Positions 1-9,203 of a DNA stretch of 64,000 nt are shown here, piece after piece. The notes beneath the pieces are model-generated. The model was not told the DNA's origin and did no database searches. It saw nothing but the letters and a program-made list of their open reading frames with translations. The first letter of the stretch is position 1; each line of letters opens with the position of its first letter. The stretch is from positions 1 to 64,000 of the forward strand of contig NZ_PYOG01000001.1 in the NCBI RefSeq assembly GCF_003026815.1. Reading direction: 5' to 3'. Made by a program: the position numbers and the translations under genes. This stretch comes from Photobacterium damselae (GTDB taxonomy: Bacteria > Pseudomonadota > Gammaproteobacteria > Enterobacterales > Vibrionaceae).

Positions 1-1
1 C

Positions 2-276
<275 letters not shown>

Positions 277-345
277 CCACTACAGATATAACTCCATAAC
301 CAGCCACTCTATATACCTCTATATATCAAGAACAAAGAAGATTCG

Positions 346-1200
346 TTACTCGGCAAAAATCAATAGTGCCTCAAAGCGTTCATTGCCGTGTAAATTTTCA
401 AAATCTGGCTCATCAGCGGCTGAATCTCGAAGTGATGCACTTTCGTTGATAGCTCGCTCTAAATCTGAAATAGCCTGCTCTTCTGCCCCTAAACATGCAT
501 AGGCACAAGCCCGTTGATAAAGCGCTTGAGCATTGGTGTCATCCACTTCCAGCACTCGATTACACAAACTCAGCGCCCAGCGATATTCTTTTGATGCCAT
601 CGCAGCATCGGCTTTATAAGTTAGCGCTTCTAAGTCACCAGGACGAATTTTAAGGATCTCATCATAGATTTCCATCTGCTGCTCTGGTGTCTGCGCATTC
701 TGAGCACGTAACCATAAGTTATGGACTTCATTGATGATTTCAATTTCTCGGTTATTTTCCGTAATAATACGAGTTTTACGCTTTAAATCTCGCTCTAATG
801 CACGGAATTTCATTTCATACTGCTCGGTGATCTCTTTAAGCTGTTTATCCGCCATTTCTTTTGTGTTCGTTTTAATTTCTTTTAATGACTGCCAGCCAAC
901 AAGTGCGATCAACGAGGCAACGCCTGCAATAATATAAAAGAAATACGTCACAGTCACATTGGCGTAGTTCATTGACTTATCAGCAACCGTCAACTCACGA
1001 TCGGTAATTTCTTTGATGAGTCGGCGCTCTAAATCCTGTTGATCTGTACGTAATGACTTCAATTCATCAAGAACATATCGCTCCATTAAAGGCTTTTCAT
1101 AAATACTTTTCTGCGAATACGGTACTTCTGATGTTGTATCAGCAAATACTTGGCAAGAAAACAGCAAAAAAATCACTAACCAAAACCTATTTCTTACCAT
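346..1200 (-). CDS. membrane-anchored coiled-coil/TPR protein
   Basis: This 284-residue protein has an N-terminal signal-like segment (residues 1-20, hydrophobic, ending CQVFA). A clear membrane helix follows at about 84-105 (VTYFFYIIAGVASLIALVGW), then a charged coiled coil at about 112-155 and tetratricopeptide repeats at about 155-262. The last repeat ends in the DEPDFENLHGNERFEALL pattern typical of terminal TPR units. The TPR part is predicted to be cytoplasmic if the first segment is cleaved. The start is supported by AGGGG six bases upstream. It lies convergent to the IS remnant and away from other genes. The partner protein is unknown; a scaffold role is inference. Confidence 0.75.
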   Translation of the reverse strand: MVRNRFWLVIFLLFSCQVFADTTSEVPYSQKSIYEKPLMERYVLDELKSLRTDQQDLERRLIKEITDRELTVADKSMNYANVTVTYFFYIIAGVASLIALVGWQSLKEIKTNTKEMADKQLKEITEQYEMKFRALERDLKRKTRIITENNREIEIINEVHNLWLRAQNAQTPEQQMEIYDEILKIRPGDLEALTYKADAAMASKEYRWALSLCNRVLEVDDTNAQALYQRACAYACLGAEEQAISDLERAINESASLRDSAADEPDFENLHGNERFEALLIFAE

Positions 1201-1472
1201 TATTAACCCCTAAATATACCGTCAAACAATCATTAGAACTCTAACGATAACAGAATCATAGTATAAAAATCCAATGAATATGAAATTTGATGCGATTTAA
1301 TAAAACGGAGAATAATAAAGATTAGCCCACAAATTTTGTGGATTTTCTAGATAGATCTAATTTACAACAAAAATATAACAAATTTGATTGCCATCTGATG
1401 GGAATCAGTAATACTTATCAAGTCGATATGACACAAGGCATGACTCTCATTGAAAGGAATTAAGGGGAGACT

Positions 1473-1574
1473 ATGGAAAAGAAGCCTGATAAACATTTAT
1501 GGATGATCCCTACAGGAGTAAGCCTTTTACTCGCCGTTTTAGGTTTTGTGATCCTTCATCCAATGATCAATTAA
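1473..1574 (+). CDS. small single-span membrane peptide (33 aa)
   Basis: A short frame begins at ATG 1473 behind a strong ribosome site (AGGGGAGA, 1463-1470). It encodes 33 residues: a basic head (MEKKPDKH), one hydrophobic helix (about WMIPTGVSLLLAVLGFVILH) and a short tail. A stem-loop followed by T-rich sequence starts about 30 bases after the stop. The combination of ribosome site, positive-inside topology and terminator supports a real small membrane protein. I do not recognise the family and assign no function. Confidence 0.55.
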   Translation: MEKKPDKHLWMIPTGVSLLLAVLGFVILHPMIN

Positions 1575-1604
1575 GTACACAAAAGTACATGGAAGCAAAT
1601 AAAC

Positions 1605-1645
1605 AAACAGCCAATTATCGGATATGATGATTGGCTGTTTTCTCT
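1605..1645. terminator. bidirectional terminator hairpin
   Basis: AAACAGCCAAT (1605-1615) pairs with ATTGGCTGTTT (1630-1640) in a perfect 11-bp stem with T-rich flanks on both sides. It lies between the 33-aa peptide gene and the convergent end of the ABC permease gene and can serve both. Confidence 0.75.
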
Positions 1646-1669
1646 TCAACTGACTCTGCCTTACTTCAT

Positions 1670-2767
1670 TTAATCAAGGGATTTTTTAAATCGTAATGAG
1701 GCAACCAGCAGTCCAAGGCAAGTGAATCCCAATAGCCATAATGCATCACGCCATAAATCGACCACTTCAGCCCCTCGCAACACAATACCGCGAATCATAC
1801 GCATAAAGTGTGTTGCAGGCAGAATCTCTGAAATCCACTGCGCAGCGACAGGCATACCTTCATAAGGGAACATAAAGCCGGATAACAAAATAGATGGGAG
1901 CAAGATAAACACCGTCATTTGCATCGCTTGTAGCTGAGTTTTCGCAATGGTTGAGATCACCAAACCAAGGGTGAGACTTGCGGCAATAAACAGCAAGGTT
2001 CCAATAAATATCTGACCAAGCCCACCGTTGATAGGCACATCAAAAATAAAATAGCCAAGCCCTAAAATAATCACAACTTGAATCAAACCAACAAAGATAT
2101 AGGGAATGATTTTGGCAACCATCAACTCCAAAGAGTGAACTGGGGTTGTGATCAGCAATTCAAGATTTCCCCTTTCTCGCTCACGCACAATCGCTGCCGA
2201 GGTAAATAAGATCATCGTCATTGTTAAAATAACCCCAAGCAAACCGGGCACAATATTGACAGCAGAACGGCGTTCAGGGTTAAAAAATAGTGCGACATCA
2301 AAGCTTTTTCTGTTCGCACTTTGGTAATGACTGCTTATTGGCAACGGCATATTACTTAGCTGCATTAAAGCACTACTGATCATGGTGTCCGAACCATCGA
2401 CCAGCCACTGACCTACCGTTAAACGATTTTCCATACGATTAGCAAGATCAGCAGGCAAAATTAATGCTGCACGAACTCGGCCATCAACAATCGCTTGCTC
2501 TGCTTGTTTTGGTGTTAACAAATGCTCTTGTACAGCGATAACTTGAGTGGCTTTAATCGATTGCACCACTTCACGACCAAGAACAGACTGGCTTTGATCA
2601 ACAACCGCTACGGGAATATTGCGAACATCCGTATTAATGGCGTAACCAAATAACAGTAACTGAATCAGAGGGATCATCACCACCATACCAAATGTGATCC
2701 TGTCACGTGATAGCTGACGGACTTCTTTTAGCATTATGGCTTTGATTCGATAGAGACTCTGTAACAT
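1670..2767 (-). CDS. ABC-2 type transport permease
   Basis: This is a 365-residue inner-membrane permease of the ABC-2 (ABC2_membrane_3) type. One membrane helix at about 27-46 is followed by a large extracytoplasmic domain (about 47-170) and then five to six helices (about 172-360). The charged segment RERERGNLELLITTP before the third helix is typical of the family. The stop of the ATPase gene overlaps its start at 2767, so the two are translationally coupled. Together with the HlyD-like lipoprotein upstream it forms a YhiI/YbhG-type export system. The substrate (drug, peptide or lipid) cannot be read from sequence. Only one permease is present, so it probably dimerises. Confidence 0.88.
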   Translation of the reverse strand: MLQSLYRIKAIMLKEVRQLSRDRITFGMVVMIPLIQLLLFGYAINTDVRNIPVAVVDQSQSVLGREVVQSIKATQVIAVQEHLLTPKQAEQAIVDGRVRAALILPADLANRMENRLTVGQWLVDGSDTMISSALMQLSNMPLPISSHYQSANRKSFDVALFFNPERRSAVNIVPGLLGVILTMTMILFTSAAIVRERERGNLELLITTPVHSLELMVAKIIPYIFVGLIQVVIILGLGYFIFDVPINGGLGQIFIGTLLFIAASLTLGLVISTIAKTQLQAMQMTVFILLPSILLSGFMFPYEGMPVAAQWISEILPATHFMRMIRGIVLRGAEVVDLWRDALWLLGFTCLGLLVASLRFKKSLD

Positions 2768-3693
2768 TACTGCCTCCCTGAACCTGTACTGGTCACAAAA
2801 ACATCTTCAAGGCTTGGTCTAGCAAGCGTAATTTCAGCTTGTTGCAACTGAGGAAACTGCTGTTGTAACCAACCAATGGGATCGCTGACACTATTATTAA
2901 TTAATACCCTTAAGCGAATACCAAGTTGAGCCGCTGAACGTACTTCTGCTTTTTGTAGGCAAAGCTCTTTAAGCTGGCGTAACCCCGGGGCTTTTACTTC
3001 CACCACAGTTACCCCCATTTGCGTCATTAGCTGTTCTGGTGAACCATCAGCACGCACCACGCCCGCTTCCATAATCGCGAGACCATGACAACGTTCGGCT
3101 TCATCCATATAGTGCGTTGTAACCAAAATGGTGGTGCCTTGATCCGAAAGATCAAATAGCTGCTCCCAGAATTCTCGACGATTCTCAGGATCCACCGCAG
3201 ATGTGGGTTCATCTAACAGCAATAACTTAGGGGAATGCATGGTCGCTGCTGCAAGTGCCAAACGTTGCTTTTGCCCCCCACTCATACTGCCAGCGCGCTG
3301 CTTTGATTTGGTATCTAAACCGTAAGTCACCAGCTGTGAGTCGAGTCTTTGCTTTAACGCTTTGGGGCCCATACCAAATATTTGACCTATAAATTGCAAA
3401 TTCTCTTTTACCGTAAGATCTTCATATAAAGAGAATTTTTGTGTCATATAGCCAAGTTGGAGCCGTAGCTTTTCTGCCTGTTTCGGGATCTCTAATCCTA
3501 ACACTTCAACTTTTCCTGAGCTGGGTTGCAGCAAGCCAGTTAGCATTCGAAGTGTGGTTGATTTACCGCATCCATTAGGGCCAAGAAAGCCATAAATACT
3601 TCCCTTTGGAACCTGAAGATTCAAATTATCAACCGCAGTGAAATCCCCAAATTGTTTTGTTAGCTCAGAGGCGTAAATAGCAAGATCACTCAT
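2767..3693 (-). CDS. ABC transporter ATP-binding protein
   Basis: This single-domain ABC ATPase has about 308 residues from the ATG at 3693. It shows Walker A GPNGCGKST, signature MSGGQKQR, Walker B LLLLDEPTSA and a switch histidine in TTHYMDEAE. A longer frame exists, but ATG 3693 starts the conserved domain (MSDLAIYASELTKQFG). It also overlaps the end of the upstream HlyD gene in ATGAGTGA, a common coupling arrangement. It supplies energy to the permease encoded next. The related E. coli RbbA and YbhF proteins carry two ATPase domains; this one has one. Confidence 0.9.
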   Translation of the reverse strand: MSDLAIYASELTKQFGDFTAVDNLNLQVPKGSIYGFLGPNGCGKSTTLRMLTGLLQPSSGKVEVLGLEIPKQAEKLRLQLGYMTQKFSLYEDLTVKENLQFIGQIFGMGPKALKQRLDSQLVTYGLDTKSKQRAGSMSGGQKQRLALAAATMHSPKLLLLDEPTSAVDPENRREFWEQLFDLSDQGTTILVTTHYMDEAERCHGLAIMEAGVVRADGSPEQLMTQMGVTVVEVKAPGLRQLKELCLQKAEVRSAAQLGIRLRVLINNSVSDPIGWLQQQFPQLQQAEITLARPSLEDVFVTSTGSGRQ

Positions 3694-4645
3694 GAGGCAT
3701 GTCCACTTGCGCTGGTACGCCAGAGGGAAGATCAACAGCATCAGTAGGAAGATCTATTTTAGCTAGATAGACTAAACGAGCCCGATCTTCAGCATTAAGC
3801 GCATAATAAGGGGTAAAGGTTGACTCTGTTGCAATCCAACGCAAAGTGCCCTGAAATGGCGTATCTAAGCCATCGACATGAACCGTTAGCTTATCACCGG
3901 CTTTTAAATGGACACGGTAAGGTTCTGGAATATAGACTTGTGCATAAGGGGCCGTATTGGCTTCAACAATTGCCACAACGCCATTAAGCGGCACACGAGA
4001 ACCAACATGGTATGGCAGCGAATCAAGGATACCGTCTCGGGTTGCAACCACGGTTAAGTCTGACAGTTTTTGCTGTTGGAGAGCCACTTCTGCTTGAGAG
4101 GCTTTTAACGCTTGCTCTGCTTGAGCGATATCTTCAATACGAGTGCCTTGAACCAACTTATCTAATGTCTCTTGATTTGCAGTAACATCGGCAATAGCCG
4201 CAGATAACTGAGCTTGAGCATTATCTAAATCAGCTTGAGTCATCACTTTGCGTTTTACCAATTTAGCAACACGTTGAAAGTTCTGTTTTGCATCTTGTAA
4301 ATTGGCTTGGCTTTTCGCTAAATGGGCTTGAGCGGTGGCAATATCTTCAGGACGCTCGCCATTTAATAGCCGTTGCAAATACGCTTTGGCTTTTCCTTGT
4401 TCGGCGCGTGCTTTTTCTAACGCGGCTTTTTGCATCTGATCATCAAGCTGTACCAGAAGATCTCCAGCCTTAACTTTTTGCCCTTCTTGAATTGGCATTT
4501 TCCGAATAATTTCGTTCGATGTGGCTGTTAAACGGACAGTATCGCGCTCTAACGTGCCAAGCGCCTGATGTGAGGTAGAATCATTACATCCAGTTAATGA
4601 AACCAATATCGATATAGATAATATAAATGCTAAGTTCTTATACAT
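3686..4645 (-). CDS. HlyD/EmrA-like membrane fusion lipoprotein
   Basis: This periplasmic adaptor is the first gene of a three-gene exporter operon. From ATG 4645 the product (319 aa) begins with a lipoprotein signal, MYKNLAFILSISILVSLTGC, with lipobox LTGC. A biotinyl-lipoyl-like half follows, then a long Ala/Gln/Lys-rich coiled-coil hairpin (about residues 70-180), the second lipoyl half and a beta-barrel region. The open frame extends 41 codons further upstream, but that extension would bury the lipobox inside the protein, so the shorter start is preferred. The end overlaps the ATPase gene by eight bases. Confidence 0.85.
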   Translation of the reverse strand: MYKNLAFILSISILVSLTGCNDSTSHQALGTLERDTVRLTATSNEIIRKMPIQEGQKVKAGDLLVQLDDQMQKAALEKARAEQGKAKAYLQRLLNGERPEDIATAQAHLAKSQANLQDAKQNFQRVAKLVKRKVMTQADLDNAQAQLSAAIADVTANQETLDKLVQGTRIEDIAQAEQALKASQAEVALQQQKLSDLTVVATRDGILDSLPYHVGSRVPLNGVVAIVEANTAPYAQVYIPEPYRVHLKAGDKLTVHVDGLDTPFQGTLRWIATESTFTPYYALNAEDRARLVYLAKIDLPTDAVDLPSGVPAQVDMPHE

Positions 4646-4788
4646 AGCAACAACTCTTTTGTGAACTCTATACCTATAATAAATCCTTGTTAGATTAAAT
4701 ACATAGAGTAGAGCCACAAAAGAGTATATAAAATGCCATTTTCGAAATAACTTGTTGCTATTATCCAATCAAGCATCATAAATAAACG

Positions 4789-6690
4789 CTATTCTGGGGT
4801 AGAAAGCATATCCTGCTGTAACGATGGCTGACCATAAACCAGTTCTTGTACTATCTCTTGTAACATGGGAGCTGAAACGTGCTGAGGAGCAACAGGTTTA
4901 TCCACTACGACTTCTAACTTCGACCAAAATCGCTTAGGACGAGTCGTAAATGCGCGCCCACCTTCATGGCTGAAAAATGAACCCCATACACCTTTAAGCC
5001 CCATCGGGATCACAGGTACGGGAGTTTGCTCTATAATTCGTTCAATACCACGACGAAACTCATTGAGCTCCCCACTCCAGGTCAACTTACCTTCAGGGAA
5101 AATACACACAATCTCCCCGGCTTCTAAATCTTCAGCAATGGTCTTAAACGCTTTTTTATAGATACTTGGCGACTTACCCGCAGCACAAATTGGAATGGTT
5201 TTAGCCCAGCGGAAAAAATATTTCATAACGGGCATATTCGCGATGTCTTTATCCATCACAAAACGTACTGGTCGATTACAGGTTGCTGCAATTAATAACG
5301 CATCAACATAACTCACATGATTACAAACCAGTACCGCCGCACCTTCTGAGGGAATATTTTCGGTCCCTTTTACTTTGATGCGATACATAATGTGAGTTAC
5401 AACCCACACCACAAAGCGAACAAGAAACTCTTGTACTTGAGCAAATACATAGAGAGTAACAAAAATATTCACTACTGCGACCACCAGCAGAAACTGAGGA
5501 ATTGATAGTTTAAACACACTAAGCATTAGAATAGAGACAGCGGCACTGAACACCATAAAAAAGGCATTCATCACGTTGTTTGCTGCAATCACTTGGGCTC
5601 GGCTCTCTTTATCACTTCGCTCTTGGATCAACGCATTTAGCGGTACGACATAAATAGCCGAAAATGCACTGATTAAGATAAGATCCATAACTAAACGGAG
5701 GTTATTAGTGATAAAACCCCAAACCGTCATAGAGTCAGAAATAGCAATGTGTTGAGCGGCAAAATAAAACTCAATACCAAAGATACTGATTCCTAACGCA
5801 CCAATCGGAATAATACCCAACTCAATGTGATGATTAGATAACTTTTCACAAGCTAATGATCCTAAAGCGATACCAATCGAGAACAAGGTCAAGAGCAAAC
5901 TGACATACTTAGGTTCAGCACTTATGAACAATTTCGAAAAGTTTGGCAGTTGAGTCAGATAAGTCGCCCCTAAAAACCAAAACCAGCTGATCGCTAAAAT
6001 TGATAGGAAAACCGTACGATTTGCTTTTGCCGCTTTATAGGTTTTGGTAACTTGAGTAATTGGATTCCAATTGATAACAAGGTTTGGATTATTGGCCGCA
6101 GCATACGGAATCGCACGACTGCTTAAGTACCCAAGTATTGACAAAATAACGACTGAACCACCTGCAACCAAGGCCACGTTATGGGAGTACTCAAAGAGAT
6201 ATCCTGCATACAATGTACCGCCAAGAATCGCTATAAACGTCCCCATTTCCACCAATGCGTTACCACCAACGATCTCTTTTTCTGACAGGTGTTGTGGCAA
6301 AAGTGCAAATTTTACAGGACCAAAGAAGGCAGATTGTGCACCTGTTAAAAATAACGCTAACAACATAGCAGGAACCGATTGGAGCCAGAGTGCGCCTGCG
6401 GCAAAGGTCATAATCACAATCTCGCAGGCTTTAATGATTCGAATTAAACGAGATTTCTCATATTTATCTGCTAACTGTCCGCCAATGGGAGATAAAAGGA
6501 AAAAAGGCAGAATAAATAACCCGGCAGCGACATTGACTAACATCGTACTGTGTTGTTGAGAATACAGCGCAGAAAAGACCACAAACAGCAGTAAGATATT
6601 TTTGAATAAATTATCGTTAAAGGCACCTAATGCTTGAGTAAGAAAATAAGGCAAAAAGTGACGCTTTTTCATTAAGGAAAATTGACTCAT
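4789..6690 (-). CDS. MFS (LplT-like)-PlsC acyltransferase fusion
   Basis: This 633-residue two-domain protein has an LplT-like major facilitator half (about 1-420, beginning FLTQALGAFNDNLFKN). The second half (about 430-615) is a 1-acylglycerol-phosphate acyltransferase with the catalytic motif NHVSYVD (HX4D) and the substrate motif FPEGKLT. In E. coli, LplT flips lysophospholipids inward and Aas re-acylates them. Aas also has an AMP-binding acyl-ACP synthetase domain, which is absent here; the protein ends soon after the acyltransferase. Lysophospholipid uptake and repair in the inner membrane is the likely role. The acyl donor is unclear. Confidence 0.85.
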   Translation of the reverse strand: MSQFSLMKKRHFLPYFLTQALGAFNDNLFKNILLLFVVFSALYSQQHSTMLVNVAAGLFILPFFLLSPIGGQLADKYEKSRLIRIIKACEIVIMTFAAGALWLQSVPAMLLALFLTGAQSAFFGPVKFALLPQHLSEKEIVGGNALVEMGTFIAILGGTLYAGYLFEYSHNVALVAGGSVVILSILGYLSSRAIPYAAANNPNLVINWNPITQVTKTYKAAKANRTVFLSILAISWFWFLGATYLTQLPNFSKLFISAEPKYVSLLLTLFSIGIALGSLACEKLSNHHIELGIIPIGALGISIFGIEFYFAAQHIAISDSMTVWGFITNNLRLVMDLILISAFSAIYVVPLNALIQERSDKESRAQVIAANNVMNAFFMVFSAAVSILMLSVFKLSIPQFLLVVAVVNIFVTLYVFAQVQEFLVRFVVWVVTHIMYRIKVKGTENIPSEGAAVLVCNHVSYVDALLIAATCNRPVRFVMDKDIANMPVMKYFFRWAKTIPICAAGKSPSIYKKAFKTIAEDLEAGEIVCIFPEGKLTWSGELNEFRRGIERIIEQTPVPVIPMGLKGVWGSFFSHEGGRAFTTRPKRFWSKLEVVVDKPVAPQHVSAPMLQEIVQELVYGQPSLQQDMLSTPE

Positions 6691-7043
6691 GGCGAACCTA
6701 CATTTAATCGTTTTTTTATAGGATTTCGTTAATTATAAACAACAATCGAACAGCGTTCAATATTTAATTAGGAACAATAGATTTAATGGTTTGTATAAAC
6801 GCTTTTTATTGTACCTAGCTGAAAATTTCAGGTAAAACGAATCCATATTTTGCTCATTACTCATCCTTGCTTTAGTTTAATCATTTTTATCGTGTGTTGC
6901 TTCTATTATTCACTGTAAAAACTGACTAATTATTTGTTTTAATTTAAAAATTATAGCACTAATTAGATAAGACCTTAGTGAGTAGTAACACTTGATAATG
7001 AATAAACTGGGTATGATAAAACGGACTTTAAGGACTTATGTTT
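6691..7043. other. AT-rich intergenic region
   Basis: This spacer is divergent between the MFS-acyltransferase gene and the small membrane protein gene, so it should hold both promoters. A possible -10 (TATGAT, about 7012-7017) lies shortly before the plus-strand gene, but no matching -35 is obvious. I see no hairpin terminator, RNA gene or coding frame with a ribosome site. Confidence 0.4.
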
Positions 7044-7442
7044 ATGACGATAACCTCTATTTTTCAACAAAAACTCGATGCTGCCTACCAAGAACTTCAG
7101 CATTCAGGAATTCGAGAATCTAATTATAATCCACCAATATATCGTTTAGCTCGCAAATGTGGATTAGAAGTACCACCCCCACATTACTGCTCTGCCCTAT
7201 ATACCTTCAGTTTTTCAGCGAGTTGGTTTGGATGTTTATTGGCTTTAATTATGCTTTTCACTAATTGGATGGAAGGTGGTATTAGCTTATTCTCAGCATT
7301 GGCGACATCTATTGCAGCTGGGATCATTTTTGGCGCATTGATGACACTCTATTATCAGACATCGGCTAAACGCCATCACCTATCACAATGGCAATCATTA
7401 ACGCCTGTGCATACCACAACAGAGCACTCTATCGCTTCTTAG
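7044..7442 (+). CDS. DUF6404-like small membrane protein
   Basis: This 132-residue protein has a soluble N-terminal part (about 1-50) containing ESNYNPPIYRLARKCGLEVPPPHYCS, followed by two membrane helices (about 52-75 and 83-108). The pattern of a short helical head, then NPP and VPPP, then two helices fits my recollection of the DUF6404 family of gamma-proteobacteria; that assignment is from memory. AAGGA at 7030-7034 gives spacing of nine to ATG 7044 and only three to ATG 7038, so 7044 is preferred. No function is known. Confidence 0.6.
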   Translation: MTITSIFQQKLDAAYQELQHSGIRESNYNPPIYRLARKCGLEVPPPHYCSALYTFSFSASWFGCLLALIMLFTNWMEGGISLFSALATSIAAGIIFGALMTLYYQTSAKRHHLSQWQSLTPVHTTTEHSIAS

Positions 7443-7825
7443 TTCATAGAGCACAACTTGAAGTCACTGATGGTCAACTTATATCTCTTGCCTGTAAGCT
7501 GACCATTATTTCAATGATTATAATACGCACTTATTTGCTCGATTCGGCTTATATTCACTCGGCATGCAAAATTTGCATAAATATAGTGAATATTATTCAT
7601 TTGCCTCATCCCCCTCTTTTCTCTAGTATCCGCGCTCTTTTCGTTCTTGGCCGATAAAGCCAAATTGTTCATCGCTTATCTATTATGTTGAGCGATATGT
7701 TAAGGCACTAAATGTTTTCACAATTGTCAACCTTTACTGGATGCCTTAGCGCATAACGCAACCAGTGGCGGCTGCCATCAACAAAATACAACCGATAACC
7801 ATCACCACCATAAAGAGCACCATTA
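7443..7825. promoter_or_regulatory. regulatory region with two palindromes upstream of MFS gene
   Basis: This 383-base spacer holds two perfect odd palindromes close together: ATGCAAAATTTGCAT (7564-7578) and TGAATATTATTCA (7587-7599). They look like operators or a CRP/ArgR/TyrR-class site, but the exact regulator is not identified. An imperfect inverted repeat (about 7469-7507) may end the upstream gene. A 14-codon frame at 7712-7756 (ATG behind AAGG, six-base gap) could be a leader peptide. TAAGGCA and TGCCTTA (about 7700 and 7742) bracket a possible long stem. Confidence 0.4.
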
Positions 7826-9040
7826 ATGAGTATTTTCCGTTTTCCATTATTAGTTTGGATGGGCATTGGAATTTTAATTATTAGTCTAGGGATCAGACAG
7901 TCATTCGGTATTTTCATGATGCCGATCTCCGATACATTTCATACTGGCCGTGAGTTTTTCAGTTTAGCCATTGCGCTCCAAAACTTACTCTTTGGCCTAT
8001 TCCAACCCTTTGTTGGCATGGCGGCTGACCGCTTTGGTGCAAGACGTATCATCATTGTGGGTGCGATTGCCTATGGTGCGGGCTTATACTTAACCTCTCT
8101 AGCTGCAACGCCAAGTGTGCTGTATTTAACAATCGGTGCTTTAATCGGCCTAGGTCTTAGCGCAACAAGTTATGTGATCATTTTAGGAGCAGTTGCTCGT
8201 GTTGTACCTGCAGAGCACACAGCAAAAGCGTTTGGCCTGACTACCGCAGCAGGATCTTTTGGTATGTTTGCCGTCATTCCTGGAGCACAAGCTTTATTAC
8301 GTAATTTTGATTGGCAAACAGCAATGCAAATTTTTGCCGTAATTTGCTGTGTAATGATCGCATTTGCAGGGTTTATTAAATCTCAAAAAGCAACATCAGA
8401 TACCCCATCACAGGTTGATGATAGCCAAACCTTATCGGAAGCGTTACAAGAAGCATTTCGTAACCGCAATTATTGGCTGATCCATGCTGGCTTTTTTGTT
8501 TGTGGTTTCCAAGTGATGTTTATTGCCACCCACCTGCCAAGTTATCTCGGTGATAAAGGATTACCAGGCAATACCGCAGCTATGGCACTGGCTTATGTTG
8601 GTGTATTTAATATCTTTGGCTCATACTTTTGGGGCTTGATGGGTGATAGATTTGATAAACGTTATGTGATGTCTTCTCTATATCTAATGCGTACGGTGAT
8701 CATTGCTGCATTTGTGACCTTCCCTGTTACTGTTAATACCGCTTCGATTTTTGGTGCTGCCATTGGTTTCTGCTGGCTTGGTACTGTACCGTTAACTTCC
8801 GGTCTAGTTCGTCAAATCTTTGGGGCTCGTTACTTATCAACGCTCTATGGCTTAGTTTTCTTCACTCACCAAGTAGGCAGTTTCTTAGGGGCTTGGGTCG
8901 GCGGTCGTATTTTCGATTATTATCATAGCTATACTCCAATTTGGTGGACCACTGTTGTTATGGCACTTATTGCCGCGCTACTGCATTTACCCATTAATGA
9001 TAAACCTGTACCTCGTCTGATTGCACAACACGCTTCTTAA
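7826..9040 (+). CDS. MFS transporter
   Basis: This 404-residue protein has twelve predicted membrane helices. It carries the major facilitator loop motif between helices 2 and 3 (GMAADRFGARR) and its echo in the second half (GLMGDRFDKR). The N-terminal half resembles anion/monocarboxylate-type carriers (RQSFGIFMMPISD), but the substrate is not readable. The start ATG 7826 is the only one in frame after an upstream stop; the ribosome site is weak (AGAG). It is a single-gene unit with its own strong terminator and a long, palindrome-rich leader. Confidence 0.85.
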   Translation: MSIFRFPLLVWMGIGILIISLGIRQSFGIFMMPISDTFHTGREFFSLAIALQNLLFGLFQPFVGMAADRFGARRIIIVGAIAYGAGLYLTSLAATPSVLYLTIGALIGLGLSATSYVIILGAVARVVPAEHTAKAFGLTTAAGSFGMFAVIPGAQALLRNFDWQTAMQIFAVICCVMIAFAGFIKSQKATSDTPSQVDDSQTLSEALQEAFRNRNYWLIHAGFFVCGFQVMFIATHLPSYLGDKGLPGNTAAMALAYVGVFNIFGSYFWGLMGDRFDKRYVMSSLYLMRTVIIAAFVTFPVTVNTASIFGAAIGFCWLGTVPLTSGLVRQIFGARYLSTLYGLVFFTHQVGSFLGAWVGGRIFDYYHSYTPIWWTTVVMALIAALLHLPINDKPVPRLIAQHAS

Positions 9041-9067
9041 TTAATCAGCAAGTAAAAATCAGACAAC

Positions 9068-9114
9068 AAAAAGCCCCAATAACCACAGAACAGTCTGAGT
9101 TATTGGGGCTTTTT
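9068..9114. terminator. strong bidirectional terminator
   Basis: AAAAAGCCCCAATAAC (9068-9083) pairs perfectly with GTTATTGGGGCTTTTT (9099-9114). The A-run and T-run make it work in both directions, ending the MFS gene and, about 90 bases on, the convergent htpX gene. Confidence 0.93.
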
Positions 9115-9203
9115 AATGACGCTTACTTATCTAGTGCAATAAGTACTTATGTGATAAACGCTTATCCACCAAGAGTGCCTCTAAGATTATAAGCACTCAA
9201 AGA

